The notes beneath the pieces were generated by a model. It saw nothing but the letters and a program-made list of their open reading frames with translations. It made no database searches and was not told the DNA's origin. A DNA stretch of 64,000 nt from contig CP018227.1 in NCBI GenBank assembly GCA_016865035.1, forward strand, positions 2,571,501 through 2,635,500. The letters are read 5' to 3'. The translations under genes and the position numbers were made by a program. Positions within the stretch are counted from its first letter, which is position 1. Each line of letters starts with the position of its first letter. The stretch is from Kordiimonadales bacterium IMCC3096. Lineage in GTDB: Bacteria; Pseudomonadota; Alphaproteobacteria; Minwuiales; Minwuiaceae. Of this stretch, positions 45,661 through 53,347 are shown one piece after another.

Positions 45661-46605
45661 ATGTTTCGTCTGAAACTCGTTCCCGAGAAGACCAGCCTGC
45701 GCTTCATGGAACGCCGCAAGATAGCTTTCGTGCTGTCCGTGCTGCTGATCCTGGGGTCCATCGTCATGTACTTCGGTCAGGGACTGAACCGGGGCATCGA
45801 CTTCGAAGGCGGTATCCTGGTCGAGGTCAAGACCGAGGGGCCCGCCGACCTGGCCGCCATGCGTGGCCTGATGAACGGTCTCGGCCTGGGGCAGGTCGCG
45901 CTGCAGGAATTCGGAGAGCCTGACGATGTGCTGATCCGCGTTGAACGCCAGCCGGGTGGTGCGGAGGCGCAGCAGACAGCGGTCGATACCGTCAAGGCGG
46001 CGCTGGATCCCGAGTTTCCCGGCATCAGCTACCGCCGGGTCGAGTTCGTCGGGCCAACCGTATCAGGTGAACTGGTGGAGGCGGCGACGATTGCCGTCCT
46101 GACATCCGTCGTCATCATGCTGATCTACATCTGGCTGCGGTTCGAATGGCACTTCTCCGTCGGTGCCGTCATTGCGCTGGTGCATGACGTGGTGATCACG
46201 CTGGGCATGTTTGCGGTGACGGGGCTCGAGTTCAATCTGGCCTCCGTCGCGGCGATTCTGACCATCGTCGGCTATTCGATCAACGACACCGTGGTGGTCT
46301 ACGACCGCATCCGGGAGAATCTGCGGAAATTCAAGCAGATGCCCCTGCCGGACCTGCTGAACGTTTCCATCAACGACACGCTCTCGCGGACGGTGATGAC
46401 CTCCGTCACCACCCTGCTGGCACTGGCAGCCCTGTTCATCTTCGGCGGTGAGGTCATTCGCGGCTTTGCCTTCGCCATGATCTGGGGTGTGGTGATCGGT
46501 ACCTATTCCTCCATCTTCGTGGCGGCACCGGTTCTGATGGTGCTTGGCCTGAAGCGTGGCACGCGGGACGCGGAGGACGAACAGGGCGACAAGGCGACTG
46601 CCTGA
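45661..46605 (+). CDS. secF: Protein translocase subunit SecF
   Basis: 314 residues with six transmembrane segments; INRGIDFEGGILVEV is the conserved entry, and GYSINDTVVVYDRIREN with SINDTLSRTVMTSVTT are the SecF membrane motifs. GAGGA precedes the ATG. It is followed after only 2 bases by a Mth938-type gene, so the transcript continues. Confidence 0.97.
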   Translation: MFRLKLVPEKTSLRFMERRKIAFVLSVLLILGSIVMYFGQGLNRGIDFEGGILVEVKTEGPADLAAMRGLMNGLGLGQVALQEFGEPDDVLIRVERQPGGAEAQQTAVDTVKAALDPEFPGISYRRVEFVGPTVSGELVEAATIAVLTSVVIMLIYIWLRFEWHFSVGAVIALVHDVVITLGMFAVTGLEFNLASVAAILTIVGYSINDTVVVYDRIRENLRKFKQMPLPDLLNVSINDTLSRTVMTSVTTLLALAALFIFGGEVIRGFAFAMIWGVVIGTYSSIFVAAPVLMVLGLKRGTRDAEDEQGDKATA

Positions 46606-46607
46606 CA

Positions 46608-46985
46608 ATGGACATCACCCCGGCCATACCCGCCGGTCGCCAGGTCATCGACGGCTATGGCGGTGGCGGTTTCCGGATCAGTCACCAGCGGCGTGAAGGC
46701 TCGGTACTGGTGTTCCCGACCGAGACCCTGCCGTGGTCCGTGCCTGCAATGGGGGATCTGACCGCCGATCACTTCCGCCCGGTTCTGGATCGCGCGGCGG
46801 CGGTCGAGGTGCTGTTGCTCGGCTGCGGTGCATCCATCGCCTTCCTGAAACCTGATCTGCGTGCGTTGCTGAAGGATCACGGCATTGTCGCCGACCTGAT
46901 GGACACGGGCGCTGCCTGCCGGACCTACAACGTGCTGCTGTCGGAGGATCGCAGGGTCGCCGCTGCCCTGATCGCGGTGGAATGA
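46608..46985 (+). CDS. Mth938-like protein (DUF498, NDUFAF3 homologue)
   Basis: 125 residues. The fold is the small Mth938 domain (INGYGGGGFRI-like opening, LVFPTETLPWSV, EVLLLGCGASIAFL, MDTGAACRTYNVLLSEDRRVAAAL). The mitochondrial homologue NDUFAF3 is a complex I assembly factor. In alphaproteobacteria it is typically linked to secD-secF, as here. Whether the bacterial protein also assists complex I is inferred. Confidence 0.9.
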   Translation: MDITPAIPAGRQVIDGYGGGGFRISHQRREGSVLVFPTETLPWSVPAMGDLTADHFRPVLDRAAAVEVLLLGCGASIAFLKPDLRALLKDHGIVADLMDTGAACRTYNVLLSEDRRVAAALIAVE

Positions 46986-47863
46986 CCGACGGCGGAACCA
47001 GCGGCGCCGCCACCGGTCCGCACGGCCTTGACCCGCTTGCGGCGGACCTGCGTGCCGGTGATGCCGACCGGTTCTATACCGCCATGTTCGCGGCACCGGC
47101 TCCACGCAAGCGGCTGCTGGCTCTCTACGCCTTCAACCTGGAAGTGGCACGCACGCGGGAGCGGGTATCGGAACCGATGCTGGGCCAGATCCGGCTGCAA
47201 TGGTGGCGGGAAGCGCTGGACGAGATGGCGGCGGGCAATGTGCGCAACCATCCGGTCTGCGTGGCGCTGAACGACTGGCTGGGGGATGACATTCCGGCCG
47301 GAATCAGGACGCGGCTGGACGCAATCCTGACGGCACGGGAACTGGATCTGGAGGACAGTGCCTTCCCGACGCTCGACAGCTTCCGCGACTATGCTGCCGC
47401 GACCGGGGGGACCTTGCTGGAGCTGGGGCTGTTTGCGGCCGGGGCGGCTGAACGCGGAATCGAACCCGTCGCCCGCCATGTCGGGACCGCCTATGCGATC
47501 ACCGGCCTGATCCGGGCCATCCCCTTTGCCGGGACGGTCGGGCGGATGCTGATTCCGCAGGACGTGCTGGCGCGTGTCGGCGCGACGGACAGTGCGTCAC
47601 GGCGCGACCCTGAACGGATGCGCAAGGCGGTGAGCGTGCTCGCCGATCAGGCGGCGGAGTCGCTTGTTGCCGCACGGCAGGCGGCGCGGGGTATCCGAGT
47701 TGTGGGGGCGGCGCGGCCCGTGCTGCTTCATCGCGCGCTGGCGGAGATGTACCTGAACCGCATCCGCCGCGCGGAACATGATCTATCAAGTCCGCGTCTC
47801 GATCCGGATAACTTCAACCGCATCTCCCGGCTGCTGTTCCGAAACTTCCTGCGGAGATACTGA
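46982..47863 (+). CDS. Squalene/phytoene synthase-family protein (NDUFAF6 homologue)
   Basis: 293 residues of the all-helical trans-isoprenyl diphosphate synthase head-to-head fold. The Asp-rich catalytic motifs (DxxxD) are absent: LQWWREALDEM stands where one would be, and no second DxxxD appears, so catalysis is unlikely. This matches NDUFAF6, a complex I assembly factor of mitochondria. It overlaps the Mth938 gene by ATGA. It differs from the true squalene-route enzymes hpnC and hpnD at the right end. Confidence 0.88.
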   Translation: MTDGGTSGAATGPHGLDPLAADLRAGDADRFYTAMFAAPAPRKRLLALYAFNLEVARTRERVSEPMLGQIRLQWWREALDEMAAGNVRNHPVCVALNDWLGDDIPAGIRTRLDAILTARELDLEDSAFPTLDSFRDYAAATGGTLLELGLFAAGAAERGIEPVARHVGTAYAITGLIRAIPFAGTVGRMLIPQDVLARVGATDSASRRDPERMRKAVSVLADQAAESLVAARQAARGIRVVGAARPVLLHRALAEMYLNRIRRAEHDLSSPRLDPDNFNRISRLLFRNFLRRY

Positions 47864-47943
47864 TTCTGTCGTAGACAGGGGCATTCGCCCGCAGTCGGCC
47901 AGGCGCACACCGGGCAATTTCAGTGATGGCAGGCAGGTGCGGC

Positions 47944-48921
47944 ATGGCGCGCGCGACGGAACGGATCGAGATCATAGAACTGGTGCGCGGTCTGGCCGCG
48001 CTGGCCGTGGCCCTGTTTCATTTCGCCAACCAGCTCACATCGGGCGTTTCCGTGTTCCTGACATCCTGGGGCTGGCTGGGCGTCGATGCCTTCTTCATCA
48101 TCTCGGGCGTGGTCATTCCCTATTCGCTCTACGGCATGAACTACCGGTTCGGCATGTTTCCGCGTTTCATGGCCAAGCGCATCGTCCGGCTGGAGCCCCC
48201 CTATGTGATCAGCATCCTGCTGACCATCGTCCTCTGGCATGTCTCGACCATGATGCCGGGGTTTCAGGGCTCTGACCCCGACTACACGCTCGGCCAGATC
48301 CTGTCGCACCTGTTCTACCTGACACCCCTGCTTGGGTACGAATGGCTGGGGCCGGTCTACTGGACGCTGGCCTATGAGTTCGTCTTCTACATCACCATGG
48401 GGCTGACCTTCAGCTGGCTGATCGGCCGTTCGGTCCTCTACACCATGGCTGCAGGCGGGCTGGCGCTGCTGGCTGTCTTCCTGATCTGGGGAAAGGTGGA
48501 CTACCGCCTGTTCGAGTTCCTCGTCGGGTTCCTCATCATGCGCTGGTACGTGCTGGAGCGGGAGCGCACGCTGACCGCAGTGCTGATCCTGGCGACACTG
48601 TTCGCGATCTACTGGTTCGGCGGGCAGAAGACGATCATCGTTGCGGTCCTGACCGTCGCGACCATCTGGTTGCTGCGGAGTGTCCGGGTTGACCGGCGCC
48701 TGCTCTGGCTCGGCACCGTGTCCTATTCCCTGTACCTGACCCACGTGCTGACGGGGGGTCGTGTCGTCAATCTGATGAAGCGCTTCGTCCAGGACCCGGC
48801 GCTGGATCTGGTCATCATCGGCGCGGCAATGGCTGTCGCGCTCGCCTTCTCCTGGCTGTTCTGGCGCCTGATCGAAGTGCCTGCCCTGCGCCAGTCACGC
48901 AGGATCCGTATCGGAGACTAG
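47944..48921 (+). CDS. Acyltransferase 3 family membrane protein
   Basis: 325 residues with about ten transmembrane helices. The N-terminal IELVRGLAALAVALFHF holds the catalytic His region (R and H conserved), and GVDAFFIISGVVIPYSLY and LEPPYVISILLT follow as in OafA/NodX-type enzymes that acetylate or otherwise acylate surface glycans. ATG 47944 has an AGG 8 bases upstream; starts at 47923 and 47926 are possible. 80 bases after the NDUFAF6-like gene; its stop is followed by the large inverted repeat. Confidence 0.88.
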   Translation: MARATERIEIIELVRGLAALAVALFHFANQLTSGVSVFLTSWGWLGVDAFFIISGVVIPYSLYGMNYRFGMFPRFMAKRIVRLEPPYVISILLTIVLWHVSTMMPGFQGSDPDYTLGQILSHLFYLTPLLGYEWLGPVYWTLAYEFVFYITMGLTFSWLIGRSVLYTMAAGGLALLAVFLIWGKVDYRLFEFLVGFLIMRWYVLERERTLTAVLILATLFAIYWFGGQKTIIVAVLTVATIWLLRSVRVDRRLLWLGTVSYSLYLTHVLTGGRVVNLMKRFVQDPALDLVIIGAAMAVALAFSWLFWRLIEVPALRQSRRIRIGD

Positions 48922-48942
48922 ACCGGTCCATCAATGATGGAG

Positions 48943-49024
48943 GCATCACCGGCCCACTCCCCCACCCGACCACCCACGAGAGTATCCTTATGGGTGGTCG
49001 GGTGGGGGAGTGGGCCGGTGATGC
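48943..49024. repeat. Perfect 34-bp inverted repeat with 14-base loop
   Basis: Arms 48943-48976 and 48991-49024 are exact reverse complements over all 34 positions; the loop is 48977-48990. The arms are G- or C-rich with runs of five and no T-run beside them. It lies between the converging acyltransferase and SDR genes. A fragment of the arm (GGCCCACTCC) occurs once more just to the right (49036-49045). It may be a bidirectional terminator, or a palindromic repeat element (REP- or MITE-like) present elsewhere in the genome. Confidence 0.95.
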
Positions 49025-49113
49025 GATCGAACAGTGGCCCACTCCAGATGCAGAAGGGGCGGGAAACCTTCCGGTTCGCCCGCCCCCTCGATGTCCTGAA
49101 CAGGTCGCCGCGA

Positions 49114-49935
49114 TCAGTTGCCGCCGGTGACTTCCAGCATCTGGCCGCTGACGTAGTTGGAGAGCGGCAGGCAGAGCATGACCACCGCGCCAGCAGCCTC
49201 TGATGGCTTGCCACCGCGACCCATGGGGATCATGCGGTTGGCGGCTTCGATGTTCTGCACCGGCACCCCGATGGGGACCTTGTTGCCCTCTACCTCGATC
49301 ATCTTCTTCTCGTCGGTGGCCTCGGTCAGGCGGGTCTCGATCAGGCCGAAGGCGACAGCATTGACGTTGACCTGATAGCGGCCCCATTCCTTCGCCAGCG
49401 TCTTGGTCAGACCGACGATACCGGCCTTGCCTGCGGAGTAATTGGTCTGCCCGGCGTTGCCGCGGGTGCCGGAGACGGAGGAGATGTTGACGACCTTGCG
49501 GATCACCGCCTCTCCCTGCTTCTCGACCTCTTCCTTCGACTTCACCCGGATGAATTCGGATGCGGCCTTCAGGATGCGCCACGGGGCCTTCAGATGCACG
49601 TCGATCATGGCGTCGAACTGGTCGTCGCTCATCTTCTGGATCACCGCGTCCCAGGTGTAGCCGGCGTTGTTGACGATGATGTGCAGGTTGCCATAGGTCT
49701 CGATGGCCGTATTGACGAAGCGGTCGGCGAAGCCGTCCTCCGTCACGCTTCCGGCGCAGGCTATGGCCTGACCACCCGCAGCCTTGATCTCCGCCACGAC
49801 CGCGTTGGCCGGTGCCTCGTCCAGATCGTTGACCACCACAGACGCGCCGAAGCCCGCGAGTTGCAGTGCCACTTCACGCCCGATGCCCCGACCGGAGCCC
49901 GTAACCAGTGCAACCTTTCCGTCCAGCATTCCCAT
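49114..49935 (-). CDS. Short-chain dehydrogenase/reductase (FabG-like)
   Basis: 273 residues. NAD(P) site VTGSGRGIGREVAL, NNAGYTWD, catalytic Ser in VNISSVSGTRGN and YSAGKAG (Tyr-Lys). An inserted segment (SKEEVEKQGEAVI) and a long loop before the C-terminus mark it as a hydroxyacyl-CoA-type SDR more than a true FabG. GGGGAGG precedes ATG 49935. It is the last gene of the minus-strand run below the NAD-glutamate dehydrogenase. Probable 3-hydroxyacyl-CoA or ketoacyl reductase. Confidence 0.9.
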   Translation of the reverse strand: MGMLDGKVALVTGSGRGIGREVALQLAGFGASVVVNDLDEAPANAVVAEIKAAGGQAIACAGSVTEDGFADRFVNTAIETYGNLHIIVNNAGYTWDAVIQKMSDDQFDAMIDVHLKAPWRILKAASEFIRVKSKEEVEKQGEAVIRKVVNISSVSGTRGNAGQTNYSAGKAGIVGLTKTLAKEWGRYQVNVNAVAFGLIETRLTEATDEKKMIEVEGNKVPIGVPVQNIEAANRMIPMGRGGKPSEAAGAVVMLCLPLSNYVSGQMLEVTGGN

Positions 49936-49946
49936 CTGATCCTCCC

Positions 49947-51359
49947 CTATGATGCGCTGAATTCCATGGCATTCTTGTAGCCCGAGTAGCCGGGCTGGTC
50001 GATGGCGACCTGGCGAATGACGCATTCGCGCAGATGCATGGCAAGCCCGGGATGGTCAAGCGCGATGGAGCCGTCGCGCAGGCCATCCACCAGCACCTGC
50101 AGCAGTTCGGCACGTCCGCCGTCACGCCCCAGAAGCCGTTTCAGGCCTTCATGTTCCAGCCGCCGACTCTCCGGCCCCAGTGCCGCGTCGCGCAGCACGA
50201 TGTCCAGCGAGTTGGCGGCGACACGGGCGAGAAAGCTGGTCCGCCCCTCCGTCGCCTCCATCACGTCGGCGCGCAGGAAATCGCGCACGCTGGTGGTCAG
50301 TTCATCGGTGCGCGGCATGTTGATGTCGTCACCGTCGCCGCCCTCGACAGCCACGCCGGGCGGGCCGGGAATGATGAGATTGACGCAATCGATCTGGCAT
50401 TCGGAGGTGCGCCGGGCGATGCCGGGGCGTTCCACCGTCCTGTCGGGACCGTTGCGCCAGCGGTCCGCCATGCGCAGGCAGCCGACCGCCCACCAGAAGG
50501 AGCCGAAGACCTCCCAGAAATGCACGTGGTCACGGTTGACCGGCTGTCCCGAGACAGCCTCGTAGCCCGCGAACAGGTCGTCGTAGGTGCCGAAACCGCC
50601 GACCGGCAGGTGCGAGACACCGAAGCGCCAGGAATTGGTGCAGATCCAGCCGAGATCCCGCATCGGGTCGCCCAGGGTTGCCACTTCCCAGTCCAGCACC
50701 GCGACCACGCCGGTTTCGGGCCGGATCATCAGGTTGCCGTTCCGGAAATCGTTGTGGACCAGCGCGATCCGGTCACTGTCGGGCAGGTTCTCCAGCATCC
50801 AGCGCGCGGTATAGTCGATCATCGGTTGCGGGCTGCCGAAGGACTGGTAGTCCTGCCAGAACTCGCGGATGTAGGATTCCGGCGTCCAGCGCTCCAGCCG
50901 GTCGGCGATGCCTGCTGACGTCACATCAAGGGCGTGGATACGGGCCAGGATCTCGCCGCACTGGCGTGCCAGGATCGGCCGTGTGCTCGCAAAGGTATCG
51001 GACCGGGCGATGCGGGCACCCAGGGCCTCGCCCTCCAGCCAGTCCATGAAGAACCCGGGGCCCATGCCCTCGGTCCCGTCAAGGACCGCCACCACCTCCG
51101 GCTCCGGCACGCCGGCCTGCCGGGCAAGCTGCATCAGCGCGGCCTCCACATCCAGACCGGGACCGGTGCGGTCCACGCCCGGATCACCGCCGCCCGGCGC
51201 ACGGCGGAACGCCAGCAGGCGGGTGCCCTGATCGGTCTCGATCTCGACGCGATGGGTTTCCTGACTGGCCCCGCCGGAGAGGCGATCACAGGAGACCAGC
51301 CGCCGGAATCCTTCGATCCGGCGGCTCAGATAGCTCTCGACAGCCTCAGCCAGTTGCAT
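49947..51359 (-). CDS. Aminoglycoside phosphotransferase-like kinase (ACAD10-type) with C-terminal extension
   Basis: 470 residues. Residues about 10-330 are a protein-kinase-like APH domain with the catalytic loop VHNDFRNGNLM and VLDWEVATLGDP. In mammals and bacteria this ACAD10/11-type kinase phosphorylates 4-hydroxyacyl-CoAs so that an acyl-CoA dehydrogenase partner can turn them over. Residues about 360-470 are a helical extension found in alphaproteobacterial members. GAGG precedes ATG 51359; 11 bases before the SDR gene. Fits a hydroxy-acid catabolic operon. Confidence 0.87.
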   Translation of the reverse strand: MQLAEAVESYLSRRIEGFRRLVSCDRLSGGASQETHRVEIETDQGTRLLAFRRAPGGGDPGVDRTGPGLDVEAALMQLARQAGVPEPEVVAVLDGTEGMGPGFFMDWLEGEALGARIARSDTFASTRPILARQCGEILARIHALDVTSAGIADRLERWTPESYIREFWQDYQSFGSPQPMIDYTARWMLENLPDSDRIALVHNDFRNGNLMIRPETGVVAVLDWEVATLGDPMRDLGWICTNSWRFGVSHLPVGGFGTYDDLFAGYEAVSGQPVNRDHVHFWEVFGSFWWAVGCLRMADRWRNGPDRTVERPGIARRTSECQIDCVNLIIPGPPGVAVEGGDGDDINMPRTDELTTSVRDFLRADVMEATEGRTSFLARVAANSLDIVLRDAALGPESRRLEHEGLKRLLGRDGGRAELLQVLVDGLRDGSIALDHPGLAMHLRECVIRQVAIDQPGYSGYKNAMEFSAS

Positions 51360-51369
51360 TGCCGAAGCC

Positions 51370-52608
51370 TCAGATGGCGGCAGCCTGCATCCGCGCGGCC
51401 GGGCTGTCGGCGGTGCTGCCGGAAACCGTGCGGCCATCCTTGATCACCGCCAGGTGGCGGGTGCGGTCGGCGGCGGCGGTGATGTCGTCCACCGGATTGC
51501 CGGGCACCAGCAGGAAGTCCGCCACGGCACCGTCGCGGATCACGCCACGGTCTCCGGGCTCGACCAGTTCCGCCGCATTGGACGTGCCCGCGATCAGGGC
51601 ATCCAGCGCGGGCATTCCGGCCTCGGCCATGTAGGCCAATTCCCAGGCATTGGCACCATGGATGTTGAACGGTGTGCCGGCATCGGTACCCATCGCCACA
51701 CGGCCCCCGGCGGCGATGTAGTCCTTGAAGGCCTGCAGATGGATGTCGTAGACGCGCTCCGACTTCTCCACGGCCCATGCCGGGATGCCCTTGTCGCGGT
51801 TCAGCAGGATGTTCTTCACCGCAGCCAGCGTCGGCACCAGGAAGACACCGCCATCGATCATCGCGGCGATGCATTCCTCGTTCATGAAGATGCCATGCTC
51901 GATGGAATGGATACCGCCCCGCACGGCGTTCAGGATTCCCTCCGCGCCCTGCGCGTGGCTGGCGGTGCGCTTTTGGAACCGGCGGGCCTCCGCGATTCCG
52001 GCCTTCATTTCCTCGGCGGTGTAATGCGCATCCTCCGGGTTCACGCCGGGCGTCATGACGCCGCCCGTGGCCATGATCTTGATGACGTCGACGCCCTTGT
52101 GGACATTGGTACGCACGGCCTTGATCACGTCCTCGACGCCGTCGGCCACCAGGCCCCAGCGGTTGCCATGCCCGCCGGTCATGCAGATCATCCGCCCCGA
52201 TGCCCGCATCACCGGACCGGGGAAGCGCCCGGCATTCAGCGCATCGCGCACGTCGAGGTCGATGTAGTCCTTGCCGCCGCAATCGCGCACGGCGACGATC
52301 CCGCCTTCCAGCGTACGCTTCGCGTGCTCCAGCGCGCGCAGGCCGACACCGGAGGCAGTCAGGCGATCCACGCCCTCCGCCGGATTGGCCTCCGCCCCAT
52401 GGCAGATGTGGACGTGGCAGTCGATCAGACCGGGCATCAGGGTGGCCCCGGTCGTATCGACAGTCTGCCCGGCAAAGCCCTCGAAGGAAGCGGCGGGCGC
52501 GACCTTCGTGATGCGGCCATTCTCCACCAGCACTGCCTGGCCCTCGGTTGGGGTGTTCAGTCCGTCGAACACCAGTCCACCGGCATAGAGTGTTGCGTCG
52601 TCAGTCAT
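51370..52608 (-). CDS. Metal-dependent amidohydrolase (imidazolonepropionase/prolidase-like)
   Basis: 412 residues of the amidohydrolase superfamily. Metal ligands are in PGLIDCHVHICHG (HxH), VIKIMATGGV (bridging Lys), TASHAQG and SIEHGIF (His), and AMGTDAGTP (Asp). Close relatives cleave Xaa-Pro dipeptides or other amides; the true substrate here is unknown. No signal peptide. It lies in a minus-strand run between the GST and phosphotransferase genes with gaps of 20 and 10 bases. Confidence 0.9.
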   Translation of the reverse strand: MTDDATLYAGGLVFDGLNTPTEGQAVLVENGRITKVAPAASFEGFAGQTVDTTGATLMPGLIDCHVHICHGAEANPAEGVDRLTASGVGLRALEHAKRTLEGGIVAVRDCGGKDYIDLDVRDALNAGRFPGPVMRASGRMICMTGGHGNRWGLVADGVEDVIKAVRTNVHKGVDVIKIMATGGVMTPGVNPEDAHYTAEEMKAGIAEARRFQKRTASHAQGAEGILNAVRGGIHSIEHGIFMNEECIAAMIDGGVFLVPTLAAVKNILLNRDKGIPAWAVEKSERVYDIHLQAFKDYIAAGGRVAMGTDAGTPFNIHGANAWELAYMAEAGMPALDALIAGTSNAAELVEPGDRGVIRDGAVADFLLVPGNPVDDITAAADRTRHLAVIKDGRTVSGSTADSPAARMQAAAI

Positions 52609-52628
52609 CTGCTTGTCTTTCCCTTGTC

Positions 52629-53315
52629 TCAATCGTAACCGGGGGCGGAGCGTGCCACGCCGCCGTAGGCGTCAAGCACCCGGCCCAGCCATTCGGCAAT
52701 CGGGTCATCCTCCTCCAGCAGCCGGAAGGGTGAGATGGCCCTGGCCCAGAGGAATGGACCGGCGCACATGTGATCGGCAAAGGCGGGTGCTTCGCCCGCG
52801 ACCCAGGGCTGGTTGCGCAAGGTCAGGCGCAGCGGCATCAGCGCCTGGCGAAAGCCCTTCACCCGTTCCTCGCGCCCGGCCTGCACTTCCTCCAGCGTCT
52901 TGCCGAAACGTTTCTCCCGGCTCTCGCGGAAATAGGGCTGATCAACCGGATCGAGATGTTCGTGGATGTCGTGCAGCACCAGTTGCGCCACGCCGCCGGT
53001 CAGCACGGCCTCCGTCCAGGACTTGATGAACCGGGCTTCCGACCGTCCGTTCGGGAACAGGGTCGGCCTGTCCGGATAGGTGTCATCCAGATACTCCGCG
53101 ATGGCCCAGGAGTCGGTCACCACCGTCTCGCCATCGACGATGGTGGGCACGGTCTTCGCGCCCAGCGACTCGATGGCTTCCCGGTCGGTGAACTTCCAGG
53201 CAACGGCCTCGACCTCCAGCCCCTTGTGCGCCAGCGCCAGTCTGGAGCGCCAGCAGAAGGGGCTGAAACGCCGCTCCGGCTCCGCACCGCAAAGGTCGAA
53301 CATCCTGATAGTCAT
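52629..53315 (-). CDS. Glutathione S-transferase family protein
   Basis: 228 residues. Thioredoxin-like N-terminal domain with FSPFCWRSRLAL at the active-site position and the cis-Pro motif KTVPTIVDGETVVTDSWAIAEYLDD (Ser-containing glutathione site), then a helical domain. It may be a transferase or a dehalogenase-like reductase. It follows the NAD-glutamate dehydrogenase gene at 32 bases. Confidence 0.88.
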   Translation of the reverse strand: MTIRMFDLCGAEPERRFSPFCWRSRLALAHKGLEVEAVAWKFTDREAIESLGAKTVPTIVDGETVVTDSWAIAEYLDDTYPDRPTLFPNGRSEARFIKSWTEAVLTGGVAQLVLHDIHEHLDPVDQPYFRESREKRFGKTLEEVQAGREERVKGFRQALMPLRLTLRNQPWVAGEAPAFADHMCAGPFLWARAISPFRLLEEDDPIAEWLGRVLDAYGGVARSAPGYD

Positions 53316-53347
53316 CTTTCGCGATCTCCCCTGGTCATCCGCTCCGG

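Noticed and set aside
48934-49203. Small frames on both strands over the 34-bp inverted repeat
   Set aside because: Their products resemble each other only because the DNA is palindromic; no start signals.
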